Below are positions 7,457 through 15,866 of a DNA stretch of 56,760 nt, in pieces. Every line of letters starts with the position of its first letter. Within the stretch, counting starts at the first letter, position 1. The translations under genes were made by a program, and so were the position numbers. Under the pieces are notes generated by a model that saw only the letters and a list, made by a program, of their open reading frames with translations, did not search any database and was not told where the DNA came from. This DNA is from CAYQDR01 sp964416315 (GTDB lineage: Bacteria; Methylomirabilota; Methylomirabilia; Rokubacteriales; DASRDR01), in contig CAYQDR010000015.1 in NCBI GenBank assembly GCA_964416315.1, positions 1 to 56,760 on the forward strand. Reading direction: 5' to 3'.

Positions 7457-9106
7457 CTATGCCCCGATCCCCGGCAGGATCGCCACGAACCGGGCGCCCC
7501 CGCCCGCGCGGCTCTCCACACGGATCTCGCCCCCGTGCTCCTCGATGATGCGATGGACGATGGCGAGCCCGAGCCCGGTCCCGTCCGGCTTCGTCGTGTA
7601 GAACGGCTCGAAGATGTGCGACCGGTGCTCCGGCGCCACCCCGCGCCCCGTGTCCTCGACGGCGATCTCGACGACGCCGCGGCCGTCGGCCCCCTCCCCC
7701 TTCCCCGCCTGTGCCACCACGCGGAGGGTCCCGCCCTGGGGCATCGCATCGAGGGCGTTCCGGCAGAGGTTCCAGAGCGCCTGGCGGATCTGGCCCGGGT
7801 CCACGTAGGCCTTGGCGCTCCCGTCCGGGTACTCCTTGACGATCCGGAGGCGCTCCCCCGCCTGATGCCCGAGGAGCAGCAGCACCTCATCGATGACCGC
7901 CGTCACGTCGGTGAGGGCCGGGGACAGCTGCCGGGGTCGCGAGAACTCCAGGAACTCCGTGATCGTCCCGTCCAGGCGGTCGGACTCGCGCAGGACGATG
8001 TCCATCAGCCGCCGGTCGGCGCCCTGGGGCTTGAGGTTCTGGCGCAGGACTTCGATCGAGCCGCGGATCGAGGCGATCGGGTTCCGGATCTCGTGGGCCA
8101 GCCCGGCGGCGAGGCGGCCGATCGCGGCCAGACGGTCGGCGTGGCGCACCTGCGCCTCCATGCGCTTGATCTCCGTGAGGTCCTGGAAGGAGCAGATGAC
8201 CCCCATCGGCTCCCCCGAGCCCCGCCGGAGCAGCGAGGCGCTCACCCCCACCGGAATCGCGCTCCCGTCCGCACGGAGGAGATCGGCCTGGAAGCGGTAC
8301 GGGACGCGCATCCACGCGCGGAGGCTCTCCCAGACCTGTCCGAACGGCGGCGCCTGCCGGAAGATGCGCTCCCACGGCTCGAGCCGGAGCGCCTCCTGCG
8401 AGCGGCCACCCAGCGCCTCCACCGTCCGGTTCGCCGTCAGCACGCGGCCGTTCCAGTCGAAGGTCACGAGCCCGCTGGAGACGCTCTGGACGATGTCCTC
8501 GTGGAGCACCTGGAGCTCGGCGAGGCTGGCCTCCGTCCGGCGCGCCTGGGAGCGGACCTGGCGGACCTGCTCGCCCAGGTATGCCGCCAGGTACGCCACG
8601 GTGAAGGAGGCGCAGGTGTTGGCCGAGATCAGCAGGATCGCGAATCCCCCCGCTTCCTCCGCGGCGAACGTTCCGGGCGGCTTGATCACCTGGAAGAACT
8701 GGAGGTCGAGGAGCAGCCCGTGGAGGAGGACGCTCACGGTCGCGGTGACGAAGCTGTGACGCGGCGCGACGACGATGCTCGAGGCCAGGATCGAGAAGAG
8801 GTAGATGAATGCGAACGGGCTGAACGTGCCCCCGGTCGCGTAGATCAGCGCCGTCTCGAGGAGGACGTCGAGGTAGATCTGGAGCTTCGCGAACCCGGGT
8901 GAGGCCCCCCGCCAGCGGAGGTACCCCCACGAGACGAGCGCGAGGACGTAGCTCGCGGCGACGACCCAGGCGAACTGCTGGAAGGGGAAGACGAGGCGCC
9001 CCCACAGGGAGACGCCCCCGACGGAGACGAGCAGCAGGGTCGTCACCCCCGCCCGCATGACGATCAGCCAGCGGACGGCGTTGTGCGACTCGGCCTGCTG
9101 GGCCAT
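7457..9106 (-). CDS. pilS: PilS-like membrane sensor histidine kinase
   Basis: 549 aa. About six hydrophobic segments occupy residues 12-177, followed by a coiled linker and a PAS domain (about 195-315). The HisKA helix holds the phospho-acceptor H338 in GLAHEIRNP, and the HATPase domain has the N-box LWNLCRNALDAMP and the G-box DGTGLGLAIVHRIIEEHGG. This matches PilS, which senses pilin in the inner membrane and phosphorylates PilR. The gene is 2 nt from pilR and 27 nt after pilC, so all belong to one pil operon. The multi-helix sensor without a large periplasmic loop fits sensing inside the membrane. Confidence 0.92.
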   Translation of the reverse strand: MAQQAESHNAVRWLIVMRAGVTTLLLVSVGGVSLWGRLVFPFQQFAWVVAASYVLALVSWGYLRWRGASPGFAKLQIYLDVLLETALIYATGGTFSPFAFIYLFSILASSIVVAPRHSFVTATVSVLLHGLLLDLQFFQVIKPPGTFAAEEAGGFAILLISANTCASFTVAYLAAYLGEQVRQVRSQARRTEASLAELQVLHEDIVQSVSSGLVTFDWNGRVLTANRTVEALGGRSQEALRLEPWERIFRQAPPFGQVWESLRAWMRVPYRFQADLLRADGSAIPVGVSASLLRRGSGEPMGVICSFQDLTEIKRMEAQVRHADRLAAIGRLAAGLAHEIRNPIASIRGSIEVLRQNLKPQGADRRLMDIVLRESDRLDGTITEFLEFSRPRQLSPALTDVTAVIDEVLLLLGHQAGERLRIVKEYPDGSAKAYVDPGQIRQALWNLCRNALDAMPQGGTLRVVAQAGKGEGADGRGVVEIAVEDTGRGVAPEHRSHIFEPFYTTKPDGTGLGLAIVHRIIEEHGGEIRVESRAGGGARFVAILPGIGA

Positions 9107-9133
9107 GACAGCCGCCGGTCGCCCGGCGCGGCG

Positions 9134-10339
9134 CTACTTGACGAGCGTGACGATCTGGAAGATCGGGAGGTACATCGAGATGACGATGCCCCCGACCACG
9201 ATGCCGAGGAACACGATCAGCAGCGGCTCGAGCAGGGCCGTGAGCCCGGAGACCGCCACGTCCACCTCGTCCTCGTAGTAGTCGGCGACCTTCGCCAGCA
9301 TGGTGTCGAGGGCGCCGGTCTGCTCCCCGACGCCGATCATCTGGACCACCATGGGCGGGAAGACCCCGGTCTCCTTGAGGGGCTCGCCGAGGGTCTGCCC
9401 CGCGGTCACCCGCTCCCGGGCCACCATCACCGCGTTCTCGATGATCCGGTTCCCGGAGGTCTTGGCCGTGATCCGGAGGGCGTCGATGATGGGCACGCCG
9501 CCCCCCAGGAGGGCCGAGAGGGTCCGGGTGAACCGGGCGACCGAGATCTTCCGGATGAGCGGGCCGAAGATGGGGGCCCGGAGGAGGAAGGCGTCCACGG
9601 TCGTCCGCCCGGCGTCGGTCTGGTACCAGTAGCGGAACAGGAAAAACCCGCCCGCGATCCCGCCCAGGGCGAGCCACCAGAAGGAGAGGAGGAAGTGGCT
9701 CAGGCCGAGGACGATCCGGGTCGGCAGGGGGAGCGGGACCCCGGCCTTCAGGTAGAACCCGGCGAAGATCGGGATGACGAACATGAGGAGGAAGGCCACC
9801 ACGAGGATCGCCACGGTGATGACCAGGACGGGGTAGATCATGGCCATCTGCACCCGGTGGCGGAGGGCGGCCGCCTTCTCCAGGTAGATGGCGAGGCGGG
9901 CGAGCATCGTGTCCAGCACCCCGCCGATCTCCCCCACGTGCACCAGGTTGACGTACAGCTCGTTGAAGACCCTGGGGTGGCGCCCGATGGCCTCCGAGAG
10001 GGTGGCCCCGCCCTCGACGTCCGAGGCGATCTTGCCGATGATCTCCTGGAAGCGCTTGCGCTCCGTCTGGGCCCCGAGGGCCTGGAGGCACTGGACCAGG
10101 GGCAGGCCGGCCGCGATCATGGTGGAGAACTGGCGGGTGAAGACCGAGACGTCCTTCGTGGACACCCCCCCCAGGAAGGGGATGTTCAACGCCTGGGCGG
10201 CGGCCTTGGGCGCCAGATTGGTGACCGTGATCCGTTGCACCCGGAGCTGCCGGGCCGCCGTGCGGGCGTCCGGGGCCTGGACCTCCCCCCGGACCTGACC
10301 CCCGGCCGCCTTGACCCCCCGATAGACGAAGGTCGCCAT
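9134..10339 (-). CDS. pilC: PilC, type IV pilus inner-membrane platform protein
   Basis: 401 aa, the usual length for PilC/GspF. Two repeated T2SSF domains are visible: one near residues 65-190 (VFTRQFSTMIAAGLPLVQCL) and one near 268-391 (RFTRTLSALLGGGVPIIDAL), each ending in hydrophobic helices. The third membrane helix is at the C-terminus. PilC is the membrane platform that couples the PilB and PilT ATPases to pilin insertion and removal. The gene follows pilT by 10 nt in a pilB-pilT-pilC-pilS-pilR order. A GspF role is unlikely, since no other secretion genes are nearby and pilT is present. Confidence 0.93.
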   Translation of the reverse strand: MATFVYRGVKAAGGQVRGEVQAPDARTAARQLRVQRITVTNLAPKAAAQALNIPFLGGVSTKDVSVFTRQFSTMIAAGLPLVQCLQALGAQTERKRFQEIIGKIASDVEGGATLSEAIGRHPRVFNELYVNLVHVGEIGGVLDTMLARLAIYLEKAAALRHRVQMAMIYPVLVITVAILVVAFLLMFVIPIFAGFYLKAGVPLPLPTRIVLGLSHFLLSFWWLALGGIAGGFFLFRYWYQTDAGRTTVDAFLLRAPIFGPLIRKISVARFTRTLSALLGGGVPIIDALRITAKTSGNRIIENAVMVARERVTAGQTLGEPLKETGVFPPMVVQMIGVGEQTGALDTMLAKVADYYEDEVDVAVSGLTALLEPLLIVFLGIVVGGIVISMYLPIFQIVTLVK

Positions 10340-10349
10340 GTGTGCTCTC

Positions 10350-11432
10350 CTAGCGCGCCGCCGCCTGACTGAGCGACTGGTCGAGGAGCCGGATCAGCTC
10401 CTCGGGCATGCCGGAGCGGTCCAGGGCGTCCTGCCGGCTGATCAGGCCCCGCTGGACCACCTCGGCCAGGGACTGGTTCATGGTCTTCATCCCGAACTTC
10501 TGGCCGGCCTGGATGGCCGAGTAGATCTGGTGGACCTTCTCCTCCCGGATGAGGTTGCGGATGGCCGGGGTGGCGACGAGGATCTCCATGGCCAGGGACC
10601 GCCCCTTGCCGTCCCTCCGCGGGATCAGGAGCTGGTTGAACACCGCCTCCAGGACGAGGGCGAGCTGGGCCCGGACCTGGGACTGCTGGTGCGGCGGGAA
10701 GACGTCGATGATCCGGTCGATGGACTGGGCGCAGGAGTTGGTGTGCAGGGTGGCGATGGTCAGGTGGCCGGTCTCCGCGATGGTCAGCGCGGCCTGGATG
10801 GTCTCCAGGTCCCGCATCTCGCCGATGAGCACCACGTCGGGGTCCTGGCGGAGGACGTACTTGAGCGCGGCCGGGAACGAGTGCGTGTCCGCCCCGACCT
10901 CGCGCTGGTTCACGAGCGATTTCTCGTGGGTGTACAGGTACTCGATCGGGTCTTCGACGGTGACGATGTGGGTGTCCCGCGTCCGGTTGATCTTGTCGAC
11001 CATCGCCGCCATCGTCGTCGTCTTCCCCTGACCGGTCGGGCCGGTCACGAGGATCAGCCCCTTGTGCCTCTGGATCAGGGTGTTGCAGATCTCGCCGGGG
11101 AGACCCAGCTCCTCGAACGTCTTGGGGTTGTGCGGGATCGAGCGGATCGCGATCCCCACGGCGTTCTTCTGCTGGTAGACGTTGACGCGGTACCGGGACA
11201 GACCGGCGATCCCGTACGAGAAGTCGAGCTCGTGGTTCGCCTCGAAGCGCTCGCGCTGCTCGGTCGTGATCATGCTGTACGCGAGCGCCTTGGTCTGCTC
11301 GGGCGTGAGCGGCGGGAAGTTGAGCTTGGCCAGGTGGCCGTGGACCCGCAGCGTCGGCGGCGCCCCTGCCGTGATGTGAAGGTCCGAGGCGTTACGCTCG
11401 GCCATCGACTCCAGCAACTCCCGCATGGTCAC
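10350..11432 (-). CDS. pilT: PilT, pilus retraction ATPase
   Basis: About 360 aa. The start GTG at 11432 (then T, then M) is preferred because AAGGAGG ends 10 nt before it; the ATG at 11426 is the alternative. The frame runs open further upstream, but only across a dispersed repeat. Features: the N-terminal ASDLHITAG module, Walker A GPTGQGKTTT, the Asp box VTVEDPIEYL, Walker B DPDVVLIGEMRD, the His box GHLTIATLHTN and the PilT-specific C-terminal signature AIRNLIREEK. PilT hexamers disassemble the pilus and pull it back, giving twitching motility. The Gln in place of the more common Ser in Walker A should not abolish function. Confidence 0.94.
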   Translation of the reverse strand: MTMRELLESMAERNASDLHITAGAPPTLRVHGHLAKLNFPPLTPEQTKALAYSMITTEQRERFEANHELDFSYGIAGLSRYRVNVYQQKNAVGIAIRSIPHNPKTFEELGLPGEICNTLIQRHKGLILVTGPTGQGKTTTMAAMVDKINRTRDTHIVTVEDPIEYLYTHEKSLVNQREVGADTHSFPAALKYVLRQDPDVVLIGEMRDLETIQAALTIAETGHLTIATLHTNSCAQSIDRIIDVFPPHQQSQVRAQLALVLEAVFNQLLIPRRDGKGRSLAMEILVATPAIRNLIREEKVHQIYSAIQAGQKFGMKTMNQSLAEVVQRGLISRQDALDRSGMPEELIRLLDQSLSQAAAR

Positions 11433-11479
11433 GGTTGGCTCGCCTCCTTCTCTCGACCGATCCGCCGACCGCGTCTGCC

Positions 11480-11563
11480 TAGATCCTCGGAGGGGGGCTA
11501 TGCCCCCATCCGATTCCTCCCCCTTCGATTGCGCGGGCAAAGCCCGCGCTCGGAGCGCTCCGG
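11480..11563 (+). repeat. Dispersed repeat family B, copy 1
   Basis: It starts TAGATCCTCGGAGGGGGGC and holds three hairpins in order: GGGGGC-TAT-GCCCCC, GCGCGGGC-AAA-GCCCGCGC (8 bp, perfect) and the palindrome CGGAGCGCTCCG. It lies between pilB and pilT, 47 nt before the pilT start and on the strand opposite to transcription. The best match is the copy at 53281-53366; a diverged copy is at 15232-15307 on the minus strand. Confidence 0.8.
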
Positions 11564-11612
11564 TGAGCGTTGCGCGGACCGGCCAGCCCCTGTTGCCTCT
11601 TTCAGCATCCGC

Positions 11613-13319
11613 CTAGTCGGCGAACGTCACCCGGATGATCTCGTCCAGCGTCGTCAGGCCCATCGCCACTTTGCGGAGGCCCGACTGACGGAGCGTCCGC
11701 ATCCCGTGCTTGGTGGCGATCTCCTTCAGCTCGTTGGCGGGCCGCTGCTTGACGATCCCCTCCTGCAGCTCCGGGTTGATGTAGAGGATCTCGTGGATCG
11801 CCATCCGGCCCCGGTACCCCGTGTTGGCGCAGTTGGAGCAGCCCACGCCCTTGAAGACCTTGACCCCCTCCGCCTCCTCCGGCTTGAACCCCACGTCGAG
11901 CAGGACGGACAGCGGCATCTCGATCTGCTCGCGGCAGTCCGGGCAGATCCGTCGGCAGAGCCGCTGGGCGACCACCATGAGCAACGACGAGGAGACGAGG
12001 AAGGGGACGATGCCCATGTCCAGGAGCCGCGTCACGGTGCTCGGGGCGTCGTTCGTGTGGAGGGTCGAGAAGACGAGGTGCCCCGTCAGCGCCGCGCGGA
12101 TCGCGATCTGGGCCGTCTCGGTGTCGCGCATCTCGCCGACCAGGATCACGTCCGGGTCCTGGCGGAGGAAGGAGCGCAGGGCCAACTGGAACGTCATCCC
12201 GATGTCCTCGCGGACGTGGACCTGGTTGACGCCGGGCAGGTTGTACTCGACGGGATCCTCCGCCGTCATGATGTTGATCTCGGGCGAGTTGATGGTGGAG
12301 ACGGCCGCGTAGAGGGTCGTGGACTTCCCGCTCCCGGTCGGGCCGGTCACGAGGATCATCCCGTACGGCGTCAGGATGACCTTCTTGAACCGCTCCATGT
12401 CGTCCTCTTCGAAGCCGAGCTTCGCCAGGTCGAGGACGACACCCGACTTGTCCAGGATACGCATGACGATCTTCTCGCCGAAGATCGTCGGGAGCGAGGA
12501 GACGCGGAGGTCCACCTCTTTGCTGGAGAACTTGACTGAGATCCGGCCGTCCTGGGGCAGCCGCCGCTCCGCGATGTCCATGTTCGCCATGATCTTCACG
12601 CGGGAGAGGATCGCCGCCTCCATCTGCTTGGGCGGCGCCATGACGTCGTGCAGCACGCCGTCGATGCGGTACCGGACCCGGAAGACTTTCTCGTACGGCT
12701 CGAGGTGGATGTCCGAGGCGCGCTTGCGGATCGCGTCCGCGAGGATCAGGTTCACGAAGCGAATGACCGGGGCCTCGCCCGCCTCCTCCGAGACCTCGCT
12801 GAGGTCGACCTTCTGGGCGCCTCGGTCGACCAGCTCGAGGGCGTCGGCCCCGACCTGCTTCTCGGTCTTGAGGAGCTCGTCCAGCTTGGCGGCGCTGTCC
12901 ACGTAATGCTTGTCGATGGCCTCGCGGATGGCCGTATCCGAGGCGAGCACCGGGATGACGTGGAGCCCCGTCGCGAACTGGACGTCATCGATGGCCAGGA
13001 CGACCGTGGGGTCGGAGAGGGCGAGCGTCAGGGTGTTCCCGACTTTCCGCACCGGGAACACCTGATATTTCGCCGCGATGTCCTTCTTGACGAGCTTGGT
13101 GATCTCGTCCGTGACCTCGACCCGCTGGAGGTTGATCACCGGAATGCCGTACTTCCGGCTCAGGAAGTCGAGGAGATCCTCCTCACTGAGGTACCCGAGG
13201 CGCTTGAGGACCGCGCCGAGCCGCTCGCCGGTCCGGCGCTGCTCGGCCTGGGCCTTCGACGCCTGTTCGTTCGTCAGGAGGTTTTCCTTGACCAGCGTTT
13301 CAAGCAGCCGCGGGTTCAT
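11613..13319 (-). CDS. pilB: PilB, pilus extension ATPase
   Basis: 568 aa. The N-terminal MshEN-type domain (about 1-150) carries RLGAVLKRLGYLSEEDL. The GspE/PilB core follows: SDIHLEP at 202-208, Walker A GPTGSGKSTT at 326-335, the Asp box AEDPVEY, Walker B DPDVILVGEMRD and the His box GHLVFSTLHTND. A zinc knuckle of four cysteines (CPDC, then CSNC) near residues 463-495 is typical of PilB/GspE and absent from PilT. PilB powers pilus assembly from the cytoplasm against PilC. It is the first gene of the pil operon, 66 nt downstream of a receiver-domain gene on the same strand. Confidence 0.95.
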   Translation of the reverse strand: MNPRLLETLVKENLLTNEQASKAQAEQRRTGERLGAVLKRLGYLSEEDLLDFLSRKYGIPVINLQRVEVTDEITKLVKKDIAAKYQVFPVRKVGNTLTLALSDPTVVLAIDDVQFATGLHVIPVLASDTAIREAIDKHYVDSAAKLDELLKTEKQVGADALELVDRGAQKVDLSEVSEEAGEAPVIRFVNLILADAIRKRASDIHLEPYEKVFRVRYRIDGVLHDVMAPPKQMEAAILSRVKIMANMDIAERRLPQDGRISVKFSSKEVDLRVSSLPTIFGEKIVMRILDKSGVVLDLAKLGFEEDDMERFKKVILTPYGMILVTGPTGSGKSTTLYAAVSTINSPEINIMTAEDPVEYNLPGVNQVHVREDIGMTFQLALRSFLRQDPDVILVGEMRDTETAQIAIRAALTGHLVFSTLHTNDAPSTVTRLLDMGIVPFLVSSSLLMVVAQRLCRRICPDCREQIEMPLSVLLDVGFKPEEAEGVKVFKGVGCSNCANTGYRGRMAIHEILYINPELQEGIVKQRPANELKEIATKHGMRTLRQSGLRKVAMGLTTLDEIIRVTFAD

Positions 13320-13385
13320 GGCAGCCTCGCTCCCCCCCCGATCCAGCCGGTCCGGCCCTCAGGAAACCTCCGCGCAGGTGCGTTA

Positions 13386-13763
13386 TTATGGATCACCCTT
13401 GCCGGCCATGCCAAGGGTTTTGTTGACCAGCTCGACGAAGCGATCGAGGCCCGATCCCTTCTCGAAGAACCCCACGTCCGCGTAGTGCTCGAGCTTCTTC
13501 CCGATGTGCTCGGGGGCCAGCCCCGTGATCAGGATCACCGGCATCGTCCCGTCCAGCTGCCGGATGGATTCCAGCACGGCGAGGCCGTCCACGTCCGGCA
13601 TCATGATGTCCAGGACGGCGAGCTGGGGGCGCGTGTCCTGAAACTTCCGGAGGGCCTCGCCGCCCGAGCTGGCGCGGATCACCTCGTGCCCCTCCTTCGT
13701 CAGCACGTCGTCCAGCACGTCCAGGACGGCGGGGGCGTCGTCGGCGACGAGGATCCTGGCCAT
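13386..13763 (-). CDS. Single-domain response regulator (CheY-like receiver)
   Basis: 125 aa made of one receiver domain: acidic pair near D8-D9 (ILVADDAP), phospho-acceptor Asp in AVLDIMMPDVDG, Thr in VILITG and the conserved Lys in FFEKGSG. There is no output domain, so it must act by protein contact or phosphotransfer. It sits just upstream of pilB on the same strand, so a role in tuning pilus machinery or twitching direction is plausible, as for PilG/PilH-type regulators. No CheA-like kinase is nearby to confirm this. The spacing to the macro-domain gene (18 nt) suggests co-transcription. Confidence 0.85.
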   Translation of the reverse strand: MARILVADDAPAVLDVLDDVLTKEGHEVIRASSGGEALRKFQDTRPQLAVLDIMMPDVDGLAVLESIRQLDGTMPVILITGLAPEHIGKKLEHYADVGFFEKGSGLDRFVELVNKTLGMAGKGDP

Positions 13764-13781
13764 GTCGCGCGAGCCGGCCGG

Positions 13782-14327
13782 TCACCCGGCGCGGCGGGCC
13801 CCCGTCAGGCCGAGCACCGCGCCGAATGCCTGGTGCGTCTCGTCCTGGAAGAGCACGAGGTGGATACGCCGGAGGCTCGAGCCCGGCATCTCGGCCAGGT
13901 GCGCGCGGAGCGCCCCGACCATGGCCTCGGCCGAGTCTTTCGGCGCCATCCGGCCCACCCCGGTGCCGAAGGCCGGGAACGCGAGGCTCTGGAGCTTCAT
14001 CTCCTCCGCGCGCCGGAGCACCGCCAGGGTGGCCCGGCTGACCAGCTCGGGAGCGGAACGGAGGTCCTGCCCCATGACGGCCGCGTGGATCACGTAGCTC
14101 GCGGGAAGGTTCCCCGCCGTCGTCACCACCACGTCCCCGACCTCGATCGGACCCTGCCGGACGGCATCCTCCTCGATGATGGTGCCACCTTTGCGTTTGA
14201 TCGCGCTGGCCACGCCAGCCCCCATCACCAGGTGGTTGTTCGCCGCGTTGACGACGGCGTCGACCTCGTACTCGGTGATGTCGCCGCGTTCGAGGACGAT
14301 GTCGGTGTGGCCGACCCTGACCTTCAT
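13782..14327 (-). CDS. Macro-domain protein (ADP-ribose binding or hydrolysing)
   Basis: 181 aa, the size of a stand-alone macro domain. Visible family marks are RGDITEYEVDAVVNAANNHLVMGAGVASAI split over residues 15-44 (NAAN plus the GAGVA loop) and AFPAFGTGVGRMAP for the second ligand loop. Such proteins bind ADP-ribose and often remove it from proteins, nucleic acids or O-acetyl groups. The Asn-Ala-Ala-Asn stretch and the Gly-rich loops look intact, so binding is likely; catalysis cannot be judged. It lies between mazG and the receiver-domain gene on the same strand. Its substrate in this organism is unknown. Confidence 0.88.
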   Translation of the reverse strand: MKVRVGHTDIVLERGDITEYEVDAVVNAANNHLVMGAGVASAIKRKGGTIIEEDAVRQGPIEVGDVVVTTAGNLPASYVIHAAVMGQDLRSAPELVSRATLAVLRRAEEMKLQSLAFPAFGTGVGRMAPKDSAEAMVGALRAHLAEMPGSSLRRIHLVLFQDETHQAFGAVLGLTGARRAG

Positions 14328-14392
14328 CGCGCCCTCTCCCTAGAGACTCTCGCCCCCCGCCCGCCTGAAGCCGTCCGCCGTCGCGACGCCCG

Positions 14393-15190
14393 TCAGCGCC
14401 CGGGCTGCTGGGACTTGGCCTCCACCCAGAGACGCTCCATTTCTTCGAGGGTGAGCGCGCGGAGTTCGCGGCCATGCTCGTCGGCAGCGTCCTCCATCCG
14501 CTGGAACCGCTCGCGAAACCGCTCGATCGCGCCCTGGAGCGCGGCCTCGGGGTCCGTCCCGGCCAACCGCGCGACGTTGACGACGGCGAAGAGGAGGTCG
14601 CCAATCTCGGCGCTGATCTCCTCCTCGGCGCCGGCGCGGAGCGCTGCCTCGACCTCCGCCACCTCCTCTCGCACCTTGTCGAGGGCGGCGAGGGGATCCT
14701 GCCAGTCGAAGCCCACGCGCGCCGCCCGGTGCTGGACGCGCTGGGCGCGAAGGAGACCGGGGAGGCTCCGGGGGATGCCATGGAGGGCGGAGCGCCGTGG
14801 GCCGGTCCCCTCCGCTTGCTTGAGCGCCTCCCATTGGGCGAGCGCTTCGGCCGGGGTCCGGATCACGCGGTCGGCGAAGACGTGGGGATGGCGCCGGACC
14901 ATCTTGTCCACCAGGGCGGCCAGGAGGTCGTCCATCGAGAACTCGCCGCGTTCCCGCGCGATCTCGACATGGAACACCACCTGGAAGAGGAGATCCCCGA
15001 GCTCCTCCATGATCGACGCGGGGTCGCCGCGCTCGAGGGCCTCGAGCACCTCGTACGCCTCCTCGACGAGGAAGGGCCGGAGGCTCGCGCGGGTCTGCTC
15101 GCGGTCCCAGGGGCAACCCCCATCACCACGCAGGCGGGCCATCACGGAGAGCAGCTCCAGAAACCGCTGGCCGGTGTCCGGGCTCCGCAT
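14393..15190 (-). CDS. mazG: MazG nucleoside triphosphate pyrophosphohydrolase
   Basis: 265 aa with two tandem MazG domains, as in the full-length E. coli-type enzyme. The first keeps CPWDREQT, the EEAYEVLEAL metal site and EELGDLLFQVVFH; the second has VREEVAEVEAAL and SAEIGDLLFAVVNVAR. It hydrolyses NTPs and dNTPs to monophosphates, clearing damaged or excess nucleotides. A TATAAT box lies 9 nt before the ATG, so the transcript probably starts at or a few nt before the start codon. No Shine-Dalgarno is visible there, which fits a leaderless mRNA. A copy of repeat family B lies upstream of the promoter. Confidence 0.93.
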   Translation of the reverse strand: MRSPDTGQRFLELLSVMARLRGDGGCPWDREQTRASLRPFLVEEAYEVLEALERGDPASIMEELGDLLFQVVFHVEIARERGEFSMDDLLAALVDKMVRRHPHVFADRVIRTPAEALAQWEALKQAEGTGPRRSALHGIPRSLPGLLRAQRVQHRAARVGFDWQDPLAALDKVREEVAEVEAALRAGAEEEISAEIGDLLFAVVNVARLAGTDPEAALQGAIERFRERFQRMEDAADEHGRELRALTLEEMERLWVEAKSQQPGR

Positions 15191-15199
15191 GCGTGCCTC

Positions 15200-15205
15200 A
15201 TTATA
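15200..15205 (-). promoter_or_regulatory. -10 box of the mazG promoter (likely leaderless)
   Basis: A perfect TATAAT on the minus strand ends 9 nt before the mazG ATG. Transcription would start about 7 nt after the box, leaving 0-4 nt of leader. No good -35 element is visible at 16-18 nt spacing. Confidence 0.6.
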
Positions 15206-15231
15206 CTCGGCCGCCCGGTCAGCCTCTAGTC

Positions 15232-15307
15232 TAGGAGCGTGCGTTCGCCGAAGGGCGAACGCCCCGGCTTTGCCCGGAGGGGGGCAGAGCCCCCCTCCGA
15301 AGATCTA
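15232..15307 (-). repeat. Dispersed repeat family B, diverged copy 2
   Basis: Read on the minus strand it begins TAGATCTTCGGAGGGGGGC, then a GGAGGGGGGC/GCCCCCCTCC hairpin, a GGGCAAAGCC segment and a closing hairpin GCGTTCGCC/GGCGAACGC. Order and pairing follow copies 1 and 3, but the last stem has different sequence, so structure is better kept than sequence. It lies upstream of mazG in a 253-nt gap between divergent genes; nothing else firm was seen there. Confidence 0.7.
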
Positions 15308-15443
15308 GCAGCCTCCTGGGTCCGCCGCGCCCGGTGACCGACCCGCCGGGGGTCTCGGCCGGTTCCTTGCCGCACCCGACCCCCCGTGCTACCGTGAACT
15401 CGGGGCGCAGGTCAGCGCCGGACCTGGCCGAGGAGGGGGGCCC

Positions 15444-15848
15444 GTGCTCGATCCCGACAAGGACAGCGACCCGGGCTTCACCGTCGTCGACCGGCGGCGG
15501 CGTGGTGAGGAGGCGCCCGAGGCGCGGCCGGAGGGCCCCCCACCGCGGTCCCCCGCAGCCTCGCCGGGCCCCGATCTCCCGGGTCCGCCCTCGGGGGCTC
15601 CGCGGCCGGATTTCGCCTCCTTCTGCGTCATGCTCTACAGTGACGCCCTCATCCAGCTCGGCCAGGCCCCGGACCCCGTGACGGGCGAGCGGCGGCAAGA
15701 CCTCGACCAGGCCCGCTTCACCATTGATCTGGTCGCCATGATTCGCGAAAAGACCGAAGGGAACCGGACGCCCGAGGAGTCGGCCGTCCTCGACGAGATC
15801 CTGACCAACCTCCGCATGGCCTTCGTCCGCGCGAGCCGCCTCCGGTAG
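15444..15848 (+). CDS. DUF1844 family protein
   Basis: 134 aa, starting at GTG with GAGGAGGGG just upstream. The N-terminal third is Pro/Gly-rich and probably disordered. The C-terminal part (about 53-134) has the DUF1844 pattern: FASFCVMLYSDALIQLGQAPD, then DLDQARFTIDLVAMIREKTEGNRTPEE (given as two blocks) and a final helix with DEILTNLRMAFV. The family is small, helical, widespread in bacteria and of unknown function. The gene stands alone between divergent mazG and a convergent hypothetical gene. Confidence 0.85.
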   Translation: MLDPDKDSDPGFTVVDRRRRGEEAPEARPEGPPPRSPAASPGPDLPGPPSGAPRPDFASFCVMLYSDALIQLGQAPDPVTGERRQDLDQARFTIDLVAMIREKTEGNRTPEESAVLDEILTNLRMAFVRASRLR

Positions 15849-15866
15849 GCGCGCTGGCGCGACGGG

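Noticed and set aside
15308..15443. Promoter for the DUF1844 gene
   Set aside because: A TTGCCG-N17-TACCGT pair is possible but too weak to list. The gap otherwise shows nothing beyond the repeat B copy.
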